From Armillaria gallica (lineage: Eukaryota > Basidiomycota > Agaricomycetes > Agaricales > Physalacriaceae), in NCBI GenBank assembly GCA_037576215.1, contig JBANDB010000015.1, positions 2,232,001 to 2,296,000 of the forward strand: DNA of 64,000 bases, in the 5' to 3' direction. Positions 48,698-60,918 of this stretch are shown in pieces. Position 1 is the first letter of the stretch, and each line of letters opens with the position of its first letter. The notes under the pieces are model-generated. The model was not told where the DNA came from, did no database searches, and saw only the letters and a program-made list of their open reading frames with translations. A program made the translations under genes and the position numbers.

Positions 48698-49961
48698 CTG
48701 AGCATACTTCCCGGGCTACTTGGTCCCAAAAGTCCCGCTTTATGCACGCGCTCATACAGCCTGAGACCAACTGTTGCGGGAAGAGTGCAGTAGAACACAC
48801 AGGTACATTTTTGGTATATTATAGTAATTGGCCGTATCGAACACATGAGTCGACTTCTTCATAAGTATCGATCCCGAGTCCTGTGTATACAGGCTCGGTC
48901 TTATGCGGTTTTTGGTGGCGGTAGTCGGTGGCGGTGCATTTTGGTTCAGTCGGTCGTTGCCGACACTTCCTTACGTTGGTAACTCGGCTCCGTCCTCGGC
49001 ATCCAGCACGCTCTTTGTAGCATTGCTGCCCTTCTGTTATTTTTGCCTGGCTTTTTTTTTTGGTTTCTATTATAGAGCATGTATATTCCAACAGCCATCA
49101 TACTGCAGGAGGCCATCGTTACATTGCTCTGAGATGGTTGCCAAGATTCCGGCCAAATTGCTGTGTCTGGTGTCGAGATTTGAAATACAACTATAACTGT
49201 AACCATCGTCGACTCCTATTTGCTTCTCTTCATCGCACAAAACCACGGCAAACTTTGAATGAGAAGAGTCTGTCAAGCAAGCAGATCCCTACCTCGACCT
49301 CAAGATGACAGAGCTCAGTGGTCACTGTCGAGCAAGAGCCCCCAACGGCCAAATGCAACGAGCACTTCTGGCTTGAGGACAAATGGTCTCTTCAAGAGGT
49401 GTAGGCTAACATTGAGAAAATAAAGGCGGCCGTGCACGAAAATCCGGGCGAAGACTCAGGTGCGTCACTTATATTCCTCTTACAAGCTTCATACATTCAT
49501 GGTGCTTCAGGCACTTATAAGAGGTCTTTCCGGCACAAGCAAGGTATCGTTCACTGCTCGAAAGCCTCCCTTGACTTCGCCTTTCGCTACACCATCATCT
49601 TTAACAGTCCTCTACTTGGCGCTGACTTTTGCCTCATGTCGCCTATCTTTCTGGCACCTAAACGTGAAACGTTAATTGCTGATCGTGTTTTCAGTGGTTA
49701 TTTTCGGTTCTTTTCTCGTTCAACTATTGGTACGTCTCATATAAGTACGCCAGATGCTCAAGGTCTCACAAAATCCGTTTCTACGCAGTGTATCTTTGGC
49801 TCCCCCCATGTCCGTCTTTGTAATTTCATCGCGGCTCACTCCCTTGACATTCCGACCGATCCATGCTCGTCAAGGGACACCCTGATTGTAGACTGTCGTT
49901 GCAAGGCTCCAACCTGGTCTAGCCAGAGCATGAAATTCTAAAGGCCCTCGCAAAAGGTACA
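48698..49961. other. Gene-poor stretch with an unidentified degenerate reading frame
   Basis: Near 49318-49460 a plus-strand frame reads EHFWLEDKWSLQEV, then TAG, then ANIEKIKAAVHENPGEDSG. A second frame follows at 49490-49680 with LIRGLSGTSKVSFTARKPPL and a hydrophobic stretch. They look like two exons of a decayed membrane-protein gene that I cannot name. Confidence 0.3.
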
Positions 49962-50440
49962 TGTTAGGATTCTGCCGAAATCGGATATGCGAGCACGAGG
50001 CGAGGAGTGATGATCGAAGCGAGGGAAGATTAATTAGAAATGATGTACGTTGTTAGGGAATAGATTGGATTCCGGCAAGGGTTCGTGAGGAGACCTGAGT
50101 GGTCCAGTTTGCGAGGTTAATGAGATCAGTAAGCGCGAAGCAATTACTGTAGGGAAGTAGCTGGTAAGCGCGGAGCTATTACCAAGGGGAAAGCCGATAC
50201 AGAAACCCTGTAAGCGCGAAGCTATTACGGGGCAGAGGTGAAGACAAGCGCTAAGCGTAGTCTTCGGGTTGGTGCTGGAAAGCGCTAGGCGTATCCAAGG
50301 AGTTGTTCAGCAAGCGCTAGGCGTAACTGAGGGTTCACACAATGAAGGTGTCCTGAAAGTGGTAGATTGATTAATTCTTGATACAATGGTAAGCACGGTA
50401 TTATATACTAGGGATAGTTCGAGTCATTATTGTTCTACAA
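49962..50440. mobile_element. Possible solo-LTR-like element
   Basis: The stretch opens with TGTTAGGATTC. It contains a TATA-like run (TATTATATACTA, about 50399) followed by a possible terminator region, and ends near TTCTACA, as an LTR might. No second copy, coding region or clear target-site duplication was found in the window, so this is a weak call. It encloses the hairpin array. Confidence 0.25.
50127..50330. repeat. Array of six short hairpins with conserved loops and varied stems
   Basis: Six imperfect palindromes occur at 50127-50149, 50162-50184, 50206-50232, 50240-50265, 50276-50297 and 50307-50330, spaced 32-46 bp centre to centre. Units 1-3 have the loop GCGCGAAGC(TA/AA); units 4-6 have AAGCGCTA(A/G)GCGTA. 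Stems differ from unit to unit but stay complementary: CAGTAA/TTACTG, TGGTAA/TTACCA, CCCTGTAA/TTACGGGG (one G-T), GAAGAC/GTCTTC, TGGA/TCCA and TCAG/CTGA. Confidence 0.8.
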
Positions 50441-52545
50441 TGTTCTAATGTATTCTAGCATCTGTAAGAAAAATAGAGAAAGTAAAAGAAGATACGAGCG
50501 AGTCACCACTAAAGCCGAGAAGACCGAGTACGGGCATGTGTTGACTCATGCACCGAATCAATGGGTACGCAATATCCATAACAGTACATCCGTATGGGAA
50601 TTCCAGCAGCAATCGGCTATTAATTTGAGTCACTCGATGTTTCAGCAGCGGCCACCAAGTTGTTGGCCCATGGCGCTTTATTGCTAGCTAGTTGGTTTAT
50701 CCTGAATAACAAGAGACCAACTACGAGTGCAAGCTATCTCCCGGTCCGAGTTTACGCTGGATATCTTACTCCAGAACCGCGGTATTGAGGCTAAAAAGGT
50801 GTATTACAGCAAGTGGGGTATCGCTTTTCTTCTTGGGGTCATTACACTCATGCATGTTTCACTGCAGTTCTGAGCAGTCCATACAACCAGTAGATTTACG
50901 TTGAAACATACCGAGATCAGGTGAAACGGCCATTCCGGGTCCTGTGTATACAGGTGTACGTGCATTTCTGCTTCTTTACGGGGCTGATCTTCGTGCAGTC
51001 CTGAAACTGTATCAATGAGCTCTCGTTGCAGGTACCATGGGAATCACTTTGTCTTCTGGATTGCCGGTGATCATCGGGGCGGCGGATGCGCTCTGATCTT
51101 TTTTGATGTTGTCGTGACCTCTCGGCAGTGATACAACACAGTCCTATGCGGGCATGCATTTATCATGCTCTGGGGGCCCGCTTGTGACGGGTGTGCATTT
51201 AATCTTTAAACTGTACATGCCGCCAATGCTTGCCAGGGGGGACGACGACAATCTCGATTGATAACGTTGTCACGAGTTGGTTGAGGCTCAAGCGGCACAC
51301 CAAATTAAAGACGGTGTCATGACTGGAAGCACCTACAGACGCTGGCGAACTCTTGGAAAGTGCGATGAATGACATCACTGTCAGCCTCTTTGTCTGCGGT
51401 GCGAAAATGTACTATTTCTGGTTGTTTTCTCTCTGATCTTTCCGCAACGTCTGTCCAGTACATTTAAATATCTGCCTTCGTAGATTCTGTTCTAACATGC
51501 CTACTGTATTGCTTACGAATTCATAGATGTCCTTATTGCATTGCCGCCGGGTGTTCAACCTGTTTGCTCAACTGTGTAGCTCGTCGAATACGTGGCAGCT
51601 TCAAGATCCCCATTTCTAGCTCTGCATACAATGTACGCAACTCACGGAGGCCGTCTTTCAACGTGGTCAGCATTTTACCGCTTGTATCTAAACTCGATGA
51701 GCTTTCGTGATTGCTCTGTAGGCGTGGCCACCTTGTCATCATAGAACACACCTCTGAGCAGAGTCTCAACTTGGTGAGACCATACTTTTAGGATGTCCCA
51801 CACAGGGCTCGGACCTGCCACGCCCCCGCGATGGCCCACCACTTCATACTACATGTGCTCGCCCTTACCCTTCGACGTGTCATAACTTATAAGCCATTCC
51901 CTCATGTATGGCATAAACATAAGATTCAGTAACGTCACGCAGATGTGATGGGCCTCTTGAGATACGTGCTCATTTTTGCGAGACAACAATGGAACATTGA
52001 ACAGTTGCCACATGGTTCCCTCTCGCTCGACACGCAATACTATTTGCGAAACGGGCGGTGGATTGTCAGAACCACGATATTCCTGTCGTTCTTGTGTTGT
52101 TCAATGAGACAATTTTCACGTTTCGTGGATATGTATTGAAGTCAAATACCACGACCATCTGTCGCCTTGATCAGTTGCCGCGAATACGGCACACAAGTCG
52201 GTGAGGACTGAGGAGCTGTCTTGATCCTCGAGGAGTTTCTACAGAAACGTGCCAGCGTCCGCAATAATACAAGGATAAATTTTACGAATCTGCCAACCTT
52301 ACGCCGCTCTCCTTTCATGACCGAAGAGCACAAACCTTCGTATCAAAGTCATGATGTGTTCACGTTGTAACTTTAGCAGTGACGACATATATAAGCGAAG
52401 CAAAGGCGGTAATACAGAGCACACCAAACAAACACATAAATAACACATTCATTTTCTTCTCTTCAAAAGCTTACAACTTTAGAACCAGGGTTGGTCTGTG
52501 TGTCAAATGAACAAATAGAAATGCGCAAGGTCATTATACAAGTAC
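50441..52545. other. Gene-poor stretch, no supported gene
   Basis: Short degenerate frames only, for example on the minus strand at 51533-51769 and 51849-52037 (EWLISYDTSKGKGEHM). They could be fragments of a decayed gene or element. A family could not be assigned. Confidence 0.3.
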
Positions 52546-54465
52546 TCACAGAAGAGTTTCTTTCAGTATCTGCCGTGATATCCACCGTGGATGTGATATT
52601 AATATCAACGTGCCGCTAGGATGTTTCGACCATACATCGATCAGCACGAGGACGAGAAACAAGCAGGAGTGTAGCACCTCGTTCGTATTGCCAGCTCTCG
52701 CGGTATCTGCAGAAATTTGACTAGGGACGCCGACGATGAAGAGACTCGATGTGTTGACATTGGTTGAAAAGTCATCATTGGCCGGTTTAGTAGGTCTACG
52801 GGAGTTCAACCTGAAGCGAGATCGTAAGGACAGATGATTGCGCGGAGAATCACGAAACGAACGTAGCAAGAAAGGTGTTCGAATATACTTGAGATGGTGT
52901 GCATGTTAGCTCGAAGCTCGAGCACACGGAACGTACATGTTTCACATACAGTTTGCAACTATCTGGTAGACAGACAGATAGACGAGGTTCTTTGGGTAAG
53001 CTATGTTCTGAGAAGCTACAATGTCAGGGTATAATGTGGGATGATAGAGTAACCCACGAAGGCAATGACGAAGATATCCGCAACCCTGGAGATGAATCTG
53101 TTACTGAAACGATAGCATAGGAATATGGTATGCCTTACGCAGTTATAAGGCCATTGTGGATGGCGTAGACAATGAGTCTGTTAATCATCGTGTCGGTGCT
53201 ATTGAGTCCTCCGATCAGTTTGACTGAGCCGGAGTGTGGAATGTCGTACCGTTTGATCCCCGTACGATTGCTGTGGAGAAAATAGCAAAGTAACACAGCG
53301 ACCAGGACATCCGTCACTACATAGAGACTCAAGGAAGCCCTGATGAGGTTCTGTATAACGGAGAGAAATATGAATCAAGATCATGTCCGACAAATGCTTA
53401 CAGCCATTCTGGGGCTTTCAAACAGAACGAAATACTTCAGATGCATACTGAAAACAACAGTGAGACAGAGACACGGTCCTGAGAACTAATGTCAGTCCTA
53501 ACCTATAGATGGTGACAGCTAAAAGGTAAAAGGGATAACTTCCGATGAACATCCTTCATATAGGAGGCTTAAATACGCACACATGCTGGTTCCTAGATGG
53601 AGGCTGAGTTACAGAAGATAGAAGAAGAGTATGAGACACTCACCCAAACGACAGATAGAGGGAATGACCTGATTCCAAGGTGAGTGTCGCTAAACACAAC
53701 GTGAAAGAATAGGAATCTCACGACGGCAGCTACTAGAGGCACATTGTGGTTCGACACTGCATAAAATATATCAGAAGGTGGTAGTCAGAACAAAAAGAAT
53801 TGCAGCAACGATAATATATCCGTCGGGCATAAAATAAGTAGACAAGAAGAGCAATAAGGCCCTACGGCCATCCTCGTCAGACACAACCTGAAGGAGCTAC
53901 GGACAGCGCTAAACCACGTACTGTTATGCCGATGTTGAGCTAGTTGGCGTATGTAGGTAAGAGCTTGCGGAGACAGATGTAGAAGTCTCACAGATACCGT
54001 CCTGGCATATATTTCAGTCTACTCGTTCTCGCGTGAAAAATATAGTGCTTACCATGTCCCCATGGTTCGAGCAGCTGGATCCCCAGAATGTAATATGACA
54101 TAATAATAAATGGCATGGCTACCGAAAGCCACATGCAAAACTTCCAAAATCCTACGCAAACCCGTGAGAGTTAGGTATTTAACTGGTGGAGATGAGTACC
54201 ATATAGTGCCAACCTGCGAGTCTATTAGTGCCGGGTCACTGAGAAGAGGGATTTTAATCCTTACCAAGGCCTTGAGGACGATACCGTCGGAGTAGCGAGT
54301 GTAATAATACCAGGTTTGAGTGCAGGTAACGCCAAACAAGCTAGATATACGAGGAGATCAGAATACAGATGAATGCATCTTAGGGACAAGACAATTGAAC
54401 CATGAAGATACGATGACACCAATGAGGAATGCGCCAAAAGTACCGTGAGGCGAAGCTTCGACCAT
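52546..54465 (-). CDS. DUF6534 membrane protein, copy B
   Basis: Start MVEASPHGTFGAFLIG at 54465, then LFGVTCTQTWYYYTRYSDG and IVLKAL across a normal intron. Later come SLYVVTDVLVAVLLCYFLH, DTMINRLIVYAIHNGLITA, RVADIFVIAF, YPKNLVYLSVYQIVAN and LYSNTFLAT, then LNSRRPTK and a Ser/Thr/Asn-rich tail to 52546. It has about seven helices and no known function. It is the paralogue of copy A, in the same orientation 18 kb away, with matching intron positions. Its intron after NGLITA is needed because the unspliced frame meets a TAA; that intron is only 35 bp, unusually short. Middle exons (about 53.5-54.2 kb) are not fully resolved. Confidence 0.7.
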
Positions 54466-56087
54466 TTGAAAGTAGCTGAGGAGAGAAAGTAAGATTGCTG
54501 CCTTTATATTATCATGAGGGTCCTTCCCGTTGATGATGGGAATCTCGCGTTGGATACACAACATCGGCGGGGGATATAGCCCGCTCTAGCGCTTCAATGC
54601 TTCGCTCTATCGTCCACTCCGCGTCAATCAGTCACAGTTCATCAAGCAGAGGAGTGATCCTTTCTATGGGCACAGGCAGATTCATAGAATAACCTGCCGA
54701 TGGTATTACAACATTCAAGGCGGCTGCTATTTTTGGGCAGAGCAGTCAGACCAACCAACTAGGCGGGTTCGCTGTGCATAGGATAAGAACGAGCCTTCAG
54801 GTAAGTAGAGAGCACATGACATCAGATCGAAGACGTTTCAAGTGCATGTAGGACCCCATCAAGTGCGGTATGTATATGAACATTGAGGTTAGCAGTGCTT
54901 CGAAGCAGATGTTTAGCAGATGCTGTCAGTGTTCCCTTCATGGTCCTGAACAATTTTCTGATAGATGCGTCAGTACAGTAGCTGTTATAATACATCAACA
55001 GAATCTGACACTCGCCATTTCAATCTGCCCCCGTACCTCCATATCAGTGATTCGACCATATCTCCCTCATGAATCATGATGCTGCAAGGAGACCTAGATT
55101 GGTAGATCAGGAAGCAAATGATCCACAGATGCTTCAAAGGCCTTTATGATAACAGCAGGGTAGAATTTGCCGATCCTGGGTTCTGGATAACTTCCAAAGG
55201 CCAAATTACGACTGGTCCGTTTTGAATCAAGATAGGATGCTTGAACGACCCTCCAAATCAAGGTGTAAAAGACACAGTGGATGAGGGAAACCGGGGGGAG
55301 AAACAGACGACAGACCACGAGGTAGTCATAAAGCTAGGCTATAGAAACGAGGACAGCGGTGTCACTGTATGCATTACAAAGATGAATGTAAAGAATCATG
55401 AGCATGTAGGCGAACATAAGTGCAACGAGGAACCCTCATCATTGCCATCTTCTGTGTACGTGCATAGCTTAGAACGGGGATCGTCATCATAAGAAGGATA
55501 CAGAGATAGGTGAAGATGAACAATATGGCCACCACAAACGAGGTGACAGTGCGGATCTGGTCTGGTTTGAAAGAGAAAGCAAATAAGTATGACGTTCGCC
55601 ATTGATATTGATACATATGAAACGCGTCACAGACTACAATCCTTCATGCCGTTACCTTCAGTTGCCAGCCAAGGATGTCTCACGGATTTAAGCGAACGAA
55701 CGTTCACAAAGAACCAGCAATGCATTTCGTAAGTTACTACACAACACATGTCGGAGATTCTGCAAGTTCGCTTCCCCAACTGTCGTATCTATCACGCTGT
55801 CCAGTTCCAACGATGAATGGCACATAACAGGACAAACAATATGCATCATCCGTGCTCCATAGTAGATGCAGTAATGACAATGAGCGAGAGTAAAAGAGTA
55901 GCCGGAACTACGGACGCTGTTCTGTGCACCGGTAAGGTTATTAACTCTCAATCGTAAATGTACCTATCTAGCCAACGATGTTTACTCGTCTGTCAGCTTT
56001 CACTCGCCATCCTGGTCATTCCTTTCCTTGTATCAGCTTCACTAAAGGCTCGCCGATATTCAGAATCCAGACACGTCGTTAACATTG
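54466..56087. other. Gene-poor stretch with membrane-protein-like fragments
   Basis: Minus-strand frames at 55094-55318 and 55374-55616 contain hydrophobic runs (SFVVAILFIFTYLCILLMM) and may be exons of an unrecognised membrane protein. No complete model could be made. Confidence 0.3.
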
Positions 56088-56765
56088 TAACCTTGGGTGA
56101 CGCGTGGGTGATTCTGAAGACAGCATCATGGTCAAGTCATCGGAACAGCATTCTCGCAAACGGAACGACGTCCGTAGTTTCGGCTGCACTCTGAATAAAG
56201 TCGAGCTTTAAGCGAGCTTTGAGGTTTTCCTTAGTACCATTGAGTAACGATTATTGCTGTAGTAGCATTGAAAGGTCGAGTACTGGCGACAAATGTAGGA
56301 GACGACGGTGTTAATTGAAGTGCTATATACAGGAACACCTCGAGAATAATTGCTCCTGCGACAACGGAATGAGTTCAAGTTCACGATCCAAACAGCTCCT
56401 TGACGCACCAAATCCCGGCCTCATCGCTAGCAGCGTTCTTTGCATAGCAAACTGAAGGTTTACATGCCGAAAGCGTCTGTAAGATAGAGAAATATTAGAG
56501 AACCAGGCACCAAATCCAGGCCAGCTCATGTTGGTCGATGGTCAAGTTATGTACGCAGTGGCGGCAAATCCCGACCCCGTGTCTGGTACCTCCGATTTTA
56601 TGAATAAATAATTCTGGCGCGACTGAATAAATTTTGGGTGAGCCAAGGGTTTTCTTTCGTCCTAATGGCTCTCACAACTTCTTTAGTCATCACCTCGCTG
56701 CACAAGAGACGCGGTTTTCCTACCTCGTCCAATCTAATCTGGGTCTGTCGGCACTCTCGAAATGT
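56088..56765. repeat. Dispersed repeat R, copy 1
   Basis: About 0.68 kb that is repeated in direct orientation at 60192-60918. Shared blocks include CTCCTTGACGCACCA, GGTCGATGGTCAAGTTATGT, GGGTGAGCCAAGG and CTCGTCCAATCTAAT. It carries no convincing coding frame. Its right end directly abuts the AA9-derived fragment. Confidence 0.7.
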
Positions 56766-56769
56766 TCAC

Positions 56770-57461
56770 ACAGTCTTCGCTAGCTAGTATGTCCGTGTCC
56801 TCACACGCTGCTATCGTGACATCGATGTCAAGGTCGTCCTCGTCGGCAATTGCTTCCACGATCGTAACTTCAACCGTGGGCCGGCTCAGGTAACTGCCCC
56901 CAGCACCACTAAATATTCTTCTGCCGCACAGCCACCTCCACTGGAACTAATGATGCGAATCAGTGCATGTCCAGTTTCTCGTCAATGTGAACCATTTCAA
57001 CAGCATACATTGTGGCCTCTCAACCTAACCCTGACTAGGATGGCTGCAGTTCGACTGATCTGTAATACTACCTGCCTGCCTTGCGAATGCCAAAGTATAC
57101 CAACGCAACAGGTCTTTCTCGAACGCTCGAGTTCCTAACAAGTAAGTCTTAGAATATCACTCATAGCTGATGTCTGTACGAGCTTTCCCACTAGGTGACA
57201 ATTTGAAGCGGCACTATTCTGCCTCAAAGCGTGCTCCATGGGTCCATGCTTGCGCACAGAGTCGCGCATGTCCTCTATTCTTCCCAGGCCTGATGTTTTT
57301 TCTGACTGATTCTCCCCGCGCTCGCAGGCGTGTAAAACGGGAAGGTGTACTTCCCGTTCATCACTAGATGATTGTGGACGGGACGACAAAGAAGAATCCA
57401 ATTGATATTTCAACTTGCCTTTTAAATTTGGCCGCCCCATCTTGATGATCTATTACGAGTG
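56770..57461 (+). pseudogene. Truncated duplicate of the AA9 gene 3' end
   Basis: This segment matches 33497-34210 in order and orientation: the Ser-rich linker, the Cys module, the last introns, the Lys/Arg tail and about 145 bp of 3' flank (GTGGACGGGACGACAAAGAA in both). It lacks the catalytic domain and promoter. It has small deletions, a TAG where the module has Trp (DWDG), and a changed donor, so it cannot encode the module. Confidence 0.85.
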
Positions 57462-59165
57462 GTGCATTTCCACTGATCTGTCGGACGAGAGCCTCGGATA
57501 CCTTGGTTTCATCAGATTTATCTAGCTGAAATGTACCACACTTCACTAGTTCGGGCTCCATCTGGTCAAGTACTTGCTTTCAGTGGTAGTGTCAACAGAT
57601 TTGTTTGATGTGAATACTTGCCGTTGGTACATAGAGAGCTAGATAAATCGTGCATAATGGACTAGCTTCCGCTCTTCGACATCAAGCTGCTTGAGTAATT
57701 CCTACGTACAATAGGCCTTGGTTATAGTCAAGACCCAAAAATTTCAAGATTATGTGCATGCTGCCCTATGAGACGAGTACGAAGTGTTACGGCTATGGAC
57801 ATGGCTCAACAAATGAGATGTTATTCGCTCACTGCTTATAAGTACGGACATACATGAATATATATGGAAGTGACAAGCAGAACCATCTCGGGTTTGACGT
57901 GACATCTAGAGGCAAGAGAAGTGGCAAGGTCCCCGCCCGTAAGTGCTGCCTAGCTCTGGATTCTGTTGTGTTCTTCGCGGGCTGGGTCGTGGAACACGTG
58001 AGGAAGACAGGATACCGAACCCTGCTCTGAGCATAGAGAGGACATTTCAAAAATAAACAGATAGAGGTCTCCTTCTGAGGGTCATGAGGCTCCTGCACCT
58101 CATGTCGAACTCTTGACGTCGGCCTCCGGGAACGTGAGCCCCGCTGGCTCAATAGAGCTTCAGCGTGCTCACCATTTAAATTTGGAAAAATGGGCAATCC
58201 ATCTCGGTACCGAAATCGCACGTAGGAGCGGTGCCGTTGAATGCAGTTCTCAGTGAAGTGATGATTGATCTTAATTATGCACGACTTAAGATGAACGACC
58301 GTGCTCAGGCAAAGCGGCCTAAACGGTCGTATTCACTTTCCGACTATGGCGTACAATTCGATATCTTTGATCAGAAATAGAGCGTATTGAGAACCCGTAA
58401 AATTCCCCAGAGTCAGTCGTGCCATTATATGGCCACAACTGGATGTCAGCGTCTTGTCCAGGTTCTCCTTATTGACAAAGGTTCGCACTTGTATGAATGG
58501 GACGTTATTTTCCAGCCGATCAAGGATATATACAGGTAGCTTCTTTGATTGGAATGCATCCTGTTAAGATTCGGGAGGTAATTCGTATTGGACTATAAGG
58601 AGAACAACATGTCGTTTCCAGCCATATGTTTTGAAGTGACATCGTAAGAGTGAGGGAAACTCTGCAACTAGATTGAGCAAAGCTAAATGCTGGCCTAAAG
58701 TTTGATGATGGGTTGACAGTACGATGTAGAGTCAAATCTAAGACGGGTCGCAAATAATCAACTTTGGTACAATTATTTCAGCGTCAAGGACAGGGACCTA
58801 CTAACAGCGAAAGCGCACTGATACATTCATATTCGGTTCCACATGGTGAAGCCAGAGAGTTTCTTGATTCTTTACACGCAGTTCCTCGGCGAGAATAGAA
58901 CAGTAAGTTCCGTTGGCGTCATATCAGCGCTCTGCAACCTTGCGCAGCTGTATGGCCGTGAAAATTCCATTCTTCATACGCCAACTAATACGGCACAAGA
59001 GTTTGCGCACGTCGGGTAGTATGTTTTTAGTATCATGAACGACAGACGTGAACACTTCCTTGGAGACAATGGAAGTCCTAGACCGTATAAGAGACAGTCA
59101 ATGGAAGGGAAACCATCAAGTGAACTAGCACTCGCATTTATTCCACTCCCCCAAATCACTTCACG
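57462..59165. other. Intergenic, upstream of the hydrophobin
   Basis: No supported gene. A 130-codon minus frame (57829-58221) has no family feature. The right end is the hydrophobin promoter, with a TATA-like GTATAAGAG near 59084, about 80 bp before the ATG. Confidence 0.4.
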
Positions 59166-59668
59166 ATGTTCGCTCGTCTCTCTGCCTTCACTATCGCGGT
59201 GTTGACGCTCCCAGTCCTTGCGTCCGCCACCGCGCTCCCTCGGGGAGGCTCAGGATGTTCTTCGGGCACCCTCCAGTGCTGCAAATCTGTTGAGGACGTG
59301 AGATTCATTACACTCTTCCAAATAAAGATGTTGCACTGACAGACAAATTGATAGCCCAAGTCTAACGCTGTCCAAACGACCTTGGCTGCCCTCGGCCTCA
59401 ACCTTGGGGATATCGCTGCTGATGTGTAGGTTTCCACGCCTGATTGGGGTCTGCGACCATGGCTAACTCGCTCTCTACAGTGGGCTCACTTGCGACCCAA
59501 TCACAGTCATCGGTGCTGGGACCAACCAGTGCTCTAGCCAGGCCGCCTGCTGTTCAGGCAAGAACTATGTGAGTGGAAGTTGTATCATAAAAGAAAGGCT
59601 GACAACAACCGTCTTGAAAGAGCGGAGTTGCTGTTCTCGGCTGTATCCCCGTCAATGTCGGCGTTTAA
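59166..59668 (+). CDS. Class I hydrophobin
   Basis: Exons 59166-59297, 59361-59425, 59481-59568 and 59621-59668 join in frame to 110 residues. A signal peptide (MFARLSAFTIAVLTLPVLAS) precedes eight cysteines in the hydrophobin order C-x6-CC ... C ... C-x5-CC ... C (GCSSGTLQCC, LTCDP, QCSSQAACC, GCIP). The long loop between CC and the fourth Cys marks class I. Secreted hydrophobins coat aerial hyphae and fruiting bodies as amphipathic films. Two of the three acceptors are AAG rather than CAG/TAG, forced by in-frame stops otherwise. Confidence 0.93.
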
Positions 59669-60191
59669 ATGAGTTTTTTCTCTGTACTTACCTTGTGTCT
59701 CTGGGAAATATGGTCTTTTGAATCGGAATGTTTGGCTCAGAATAAGGAGCACCTGAATCAAGGTGACGAATTTGAGAGCTGCAGAAAAGGTAATCGTCGT
59801 CGAGAACTATCTTTCACACAATGAAAAGGTTTGTCTCTGAGCTTCAAAATTCGAATTCGGCGATGTCTGATATACTGCATGTCGTCGAGTCGCAACATCC
59901 TTCCATCTCCCGAAATTTAAATTCTGTTCCCAGCAGTGCAGTGCAGAATACGACGTCGTATAGAGATCCACGGACGATAGGATGCAGTCTTGGCCCAGGC
60001 TTGGTGGTGGTGGCGATAGCTTGGCGCGCGCTGAATTTCGTTCCAAGGTTGTGGGCCTCTATGGGTCCACAATTCGGAGCTTTCATTAAGCGCTGCGTTC
60101 AGGGACACCCCTGGCGTACCAATTTTAGTCAACGACTGCTGTATAGTAAATCAGGTTCTCGAGAACTGAAGACGCACTGGTATTCAAGACA
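59669..60191. other. Intergenic
   Basis: 3' flank of the hydrophobin. An open frame from 59821 runs into repeat R and looks non-coding. Confidence 0.35.
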
Positions 60192-60918
60192 GTGTAGCCT
60201 TGGGGGGCGTTACGGGGCTCTGAAAACAACTCCACGGTCGGACTCTGGGAAGTCATCGGGACAGCATTCTCGTAAACAAAACGGCGTCAGTGTCCTGAGC
60301 TGCACTCCAACAAATATCGAGCTTTTGGCGAGCGTTACTTGGTAGAGATGGCCTGTAGTGGCTTTGAAAGGTCGGTCAACGACATAGTATGTCGTTGACG
60401 GCGGAATTAATTGAAGTTTTAGATACAGTAATACTCCGAGATTAATTACTCCTGCGAAAAAAAATGAATTCGAGTGCACGATTCAAACAACTCCTTGACG
60501 CACCAGATCCCGGCTTCGTCCCAATGTGCTTCATGCAGAGTTCCCTGCATAGTGGGCTGAGTATTCCATGCCAAAAACGCCCGTGAAATAAAGAAAATAT
60601 TAGAGATCCAGGCCAAATTCATGCTAGCCCATGGTGGTCGATGGTCAAGTTATGTTTGTAGTGACGGCAAATCCCGGCGCACCCTTGTAAACAACCATCA
60701 ATGTCCACCGAGTCCTCCATGAAACGATCACCATCGAACGACTGATATGGTGCTTGGTACCGACCCGATTCGATTTTCTGAATAATTCTAGCGCGACTGA
60801 ATCATTTTTGGGTGAGCCAAGGTTTTGCTTTCGTCCTAGTACAGGCTCACCAAGAGTAGCCCTCGTCCAATCTAATTTGAGTCTGGATGTCGTCAGCACT
60901 CTCTCAATCACGACTTTG
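60192..60918. repeat. Dispersed repeat R, copy 2
   Basis: Second copy of the 56088-56765 repeat, same orientation, clearly diverged by many substitutions and some indels. It has an insertion near 60380 with a small inverted repeat (GTCAACGACAT/ATGTCGTTGAC). The two copies bracket the AA9 fragment and the hydrophobin. Confidence 0.7.

Noticed and set aside
57829..58221. 130-codon minus-strand open frame
   Set aside because: Arg-rich, no family features, no splice context; likely chance.
59156..59437. 93-codon minus-strand frame opposite the hydrophobin
   Set aside because: Antisense shadow of the hydrophobin exons.
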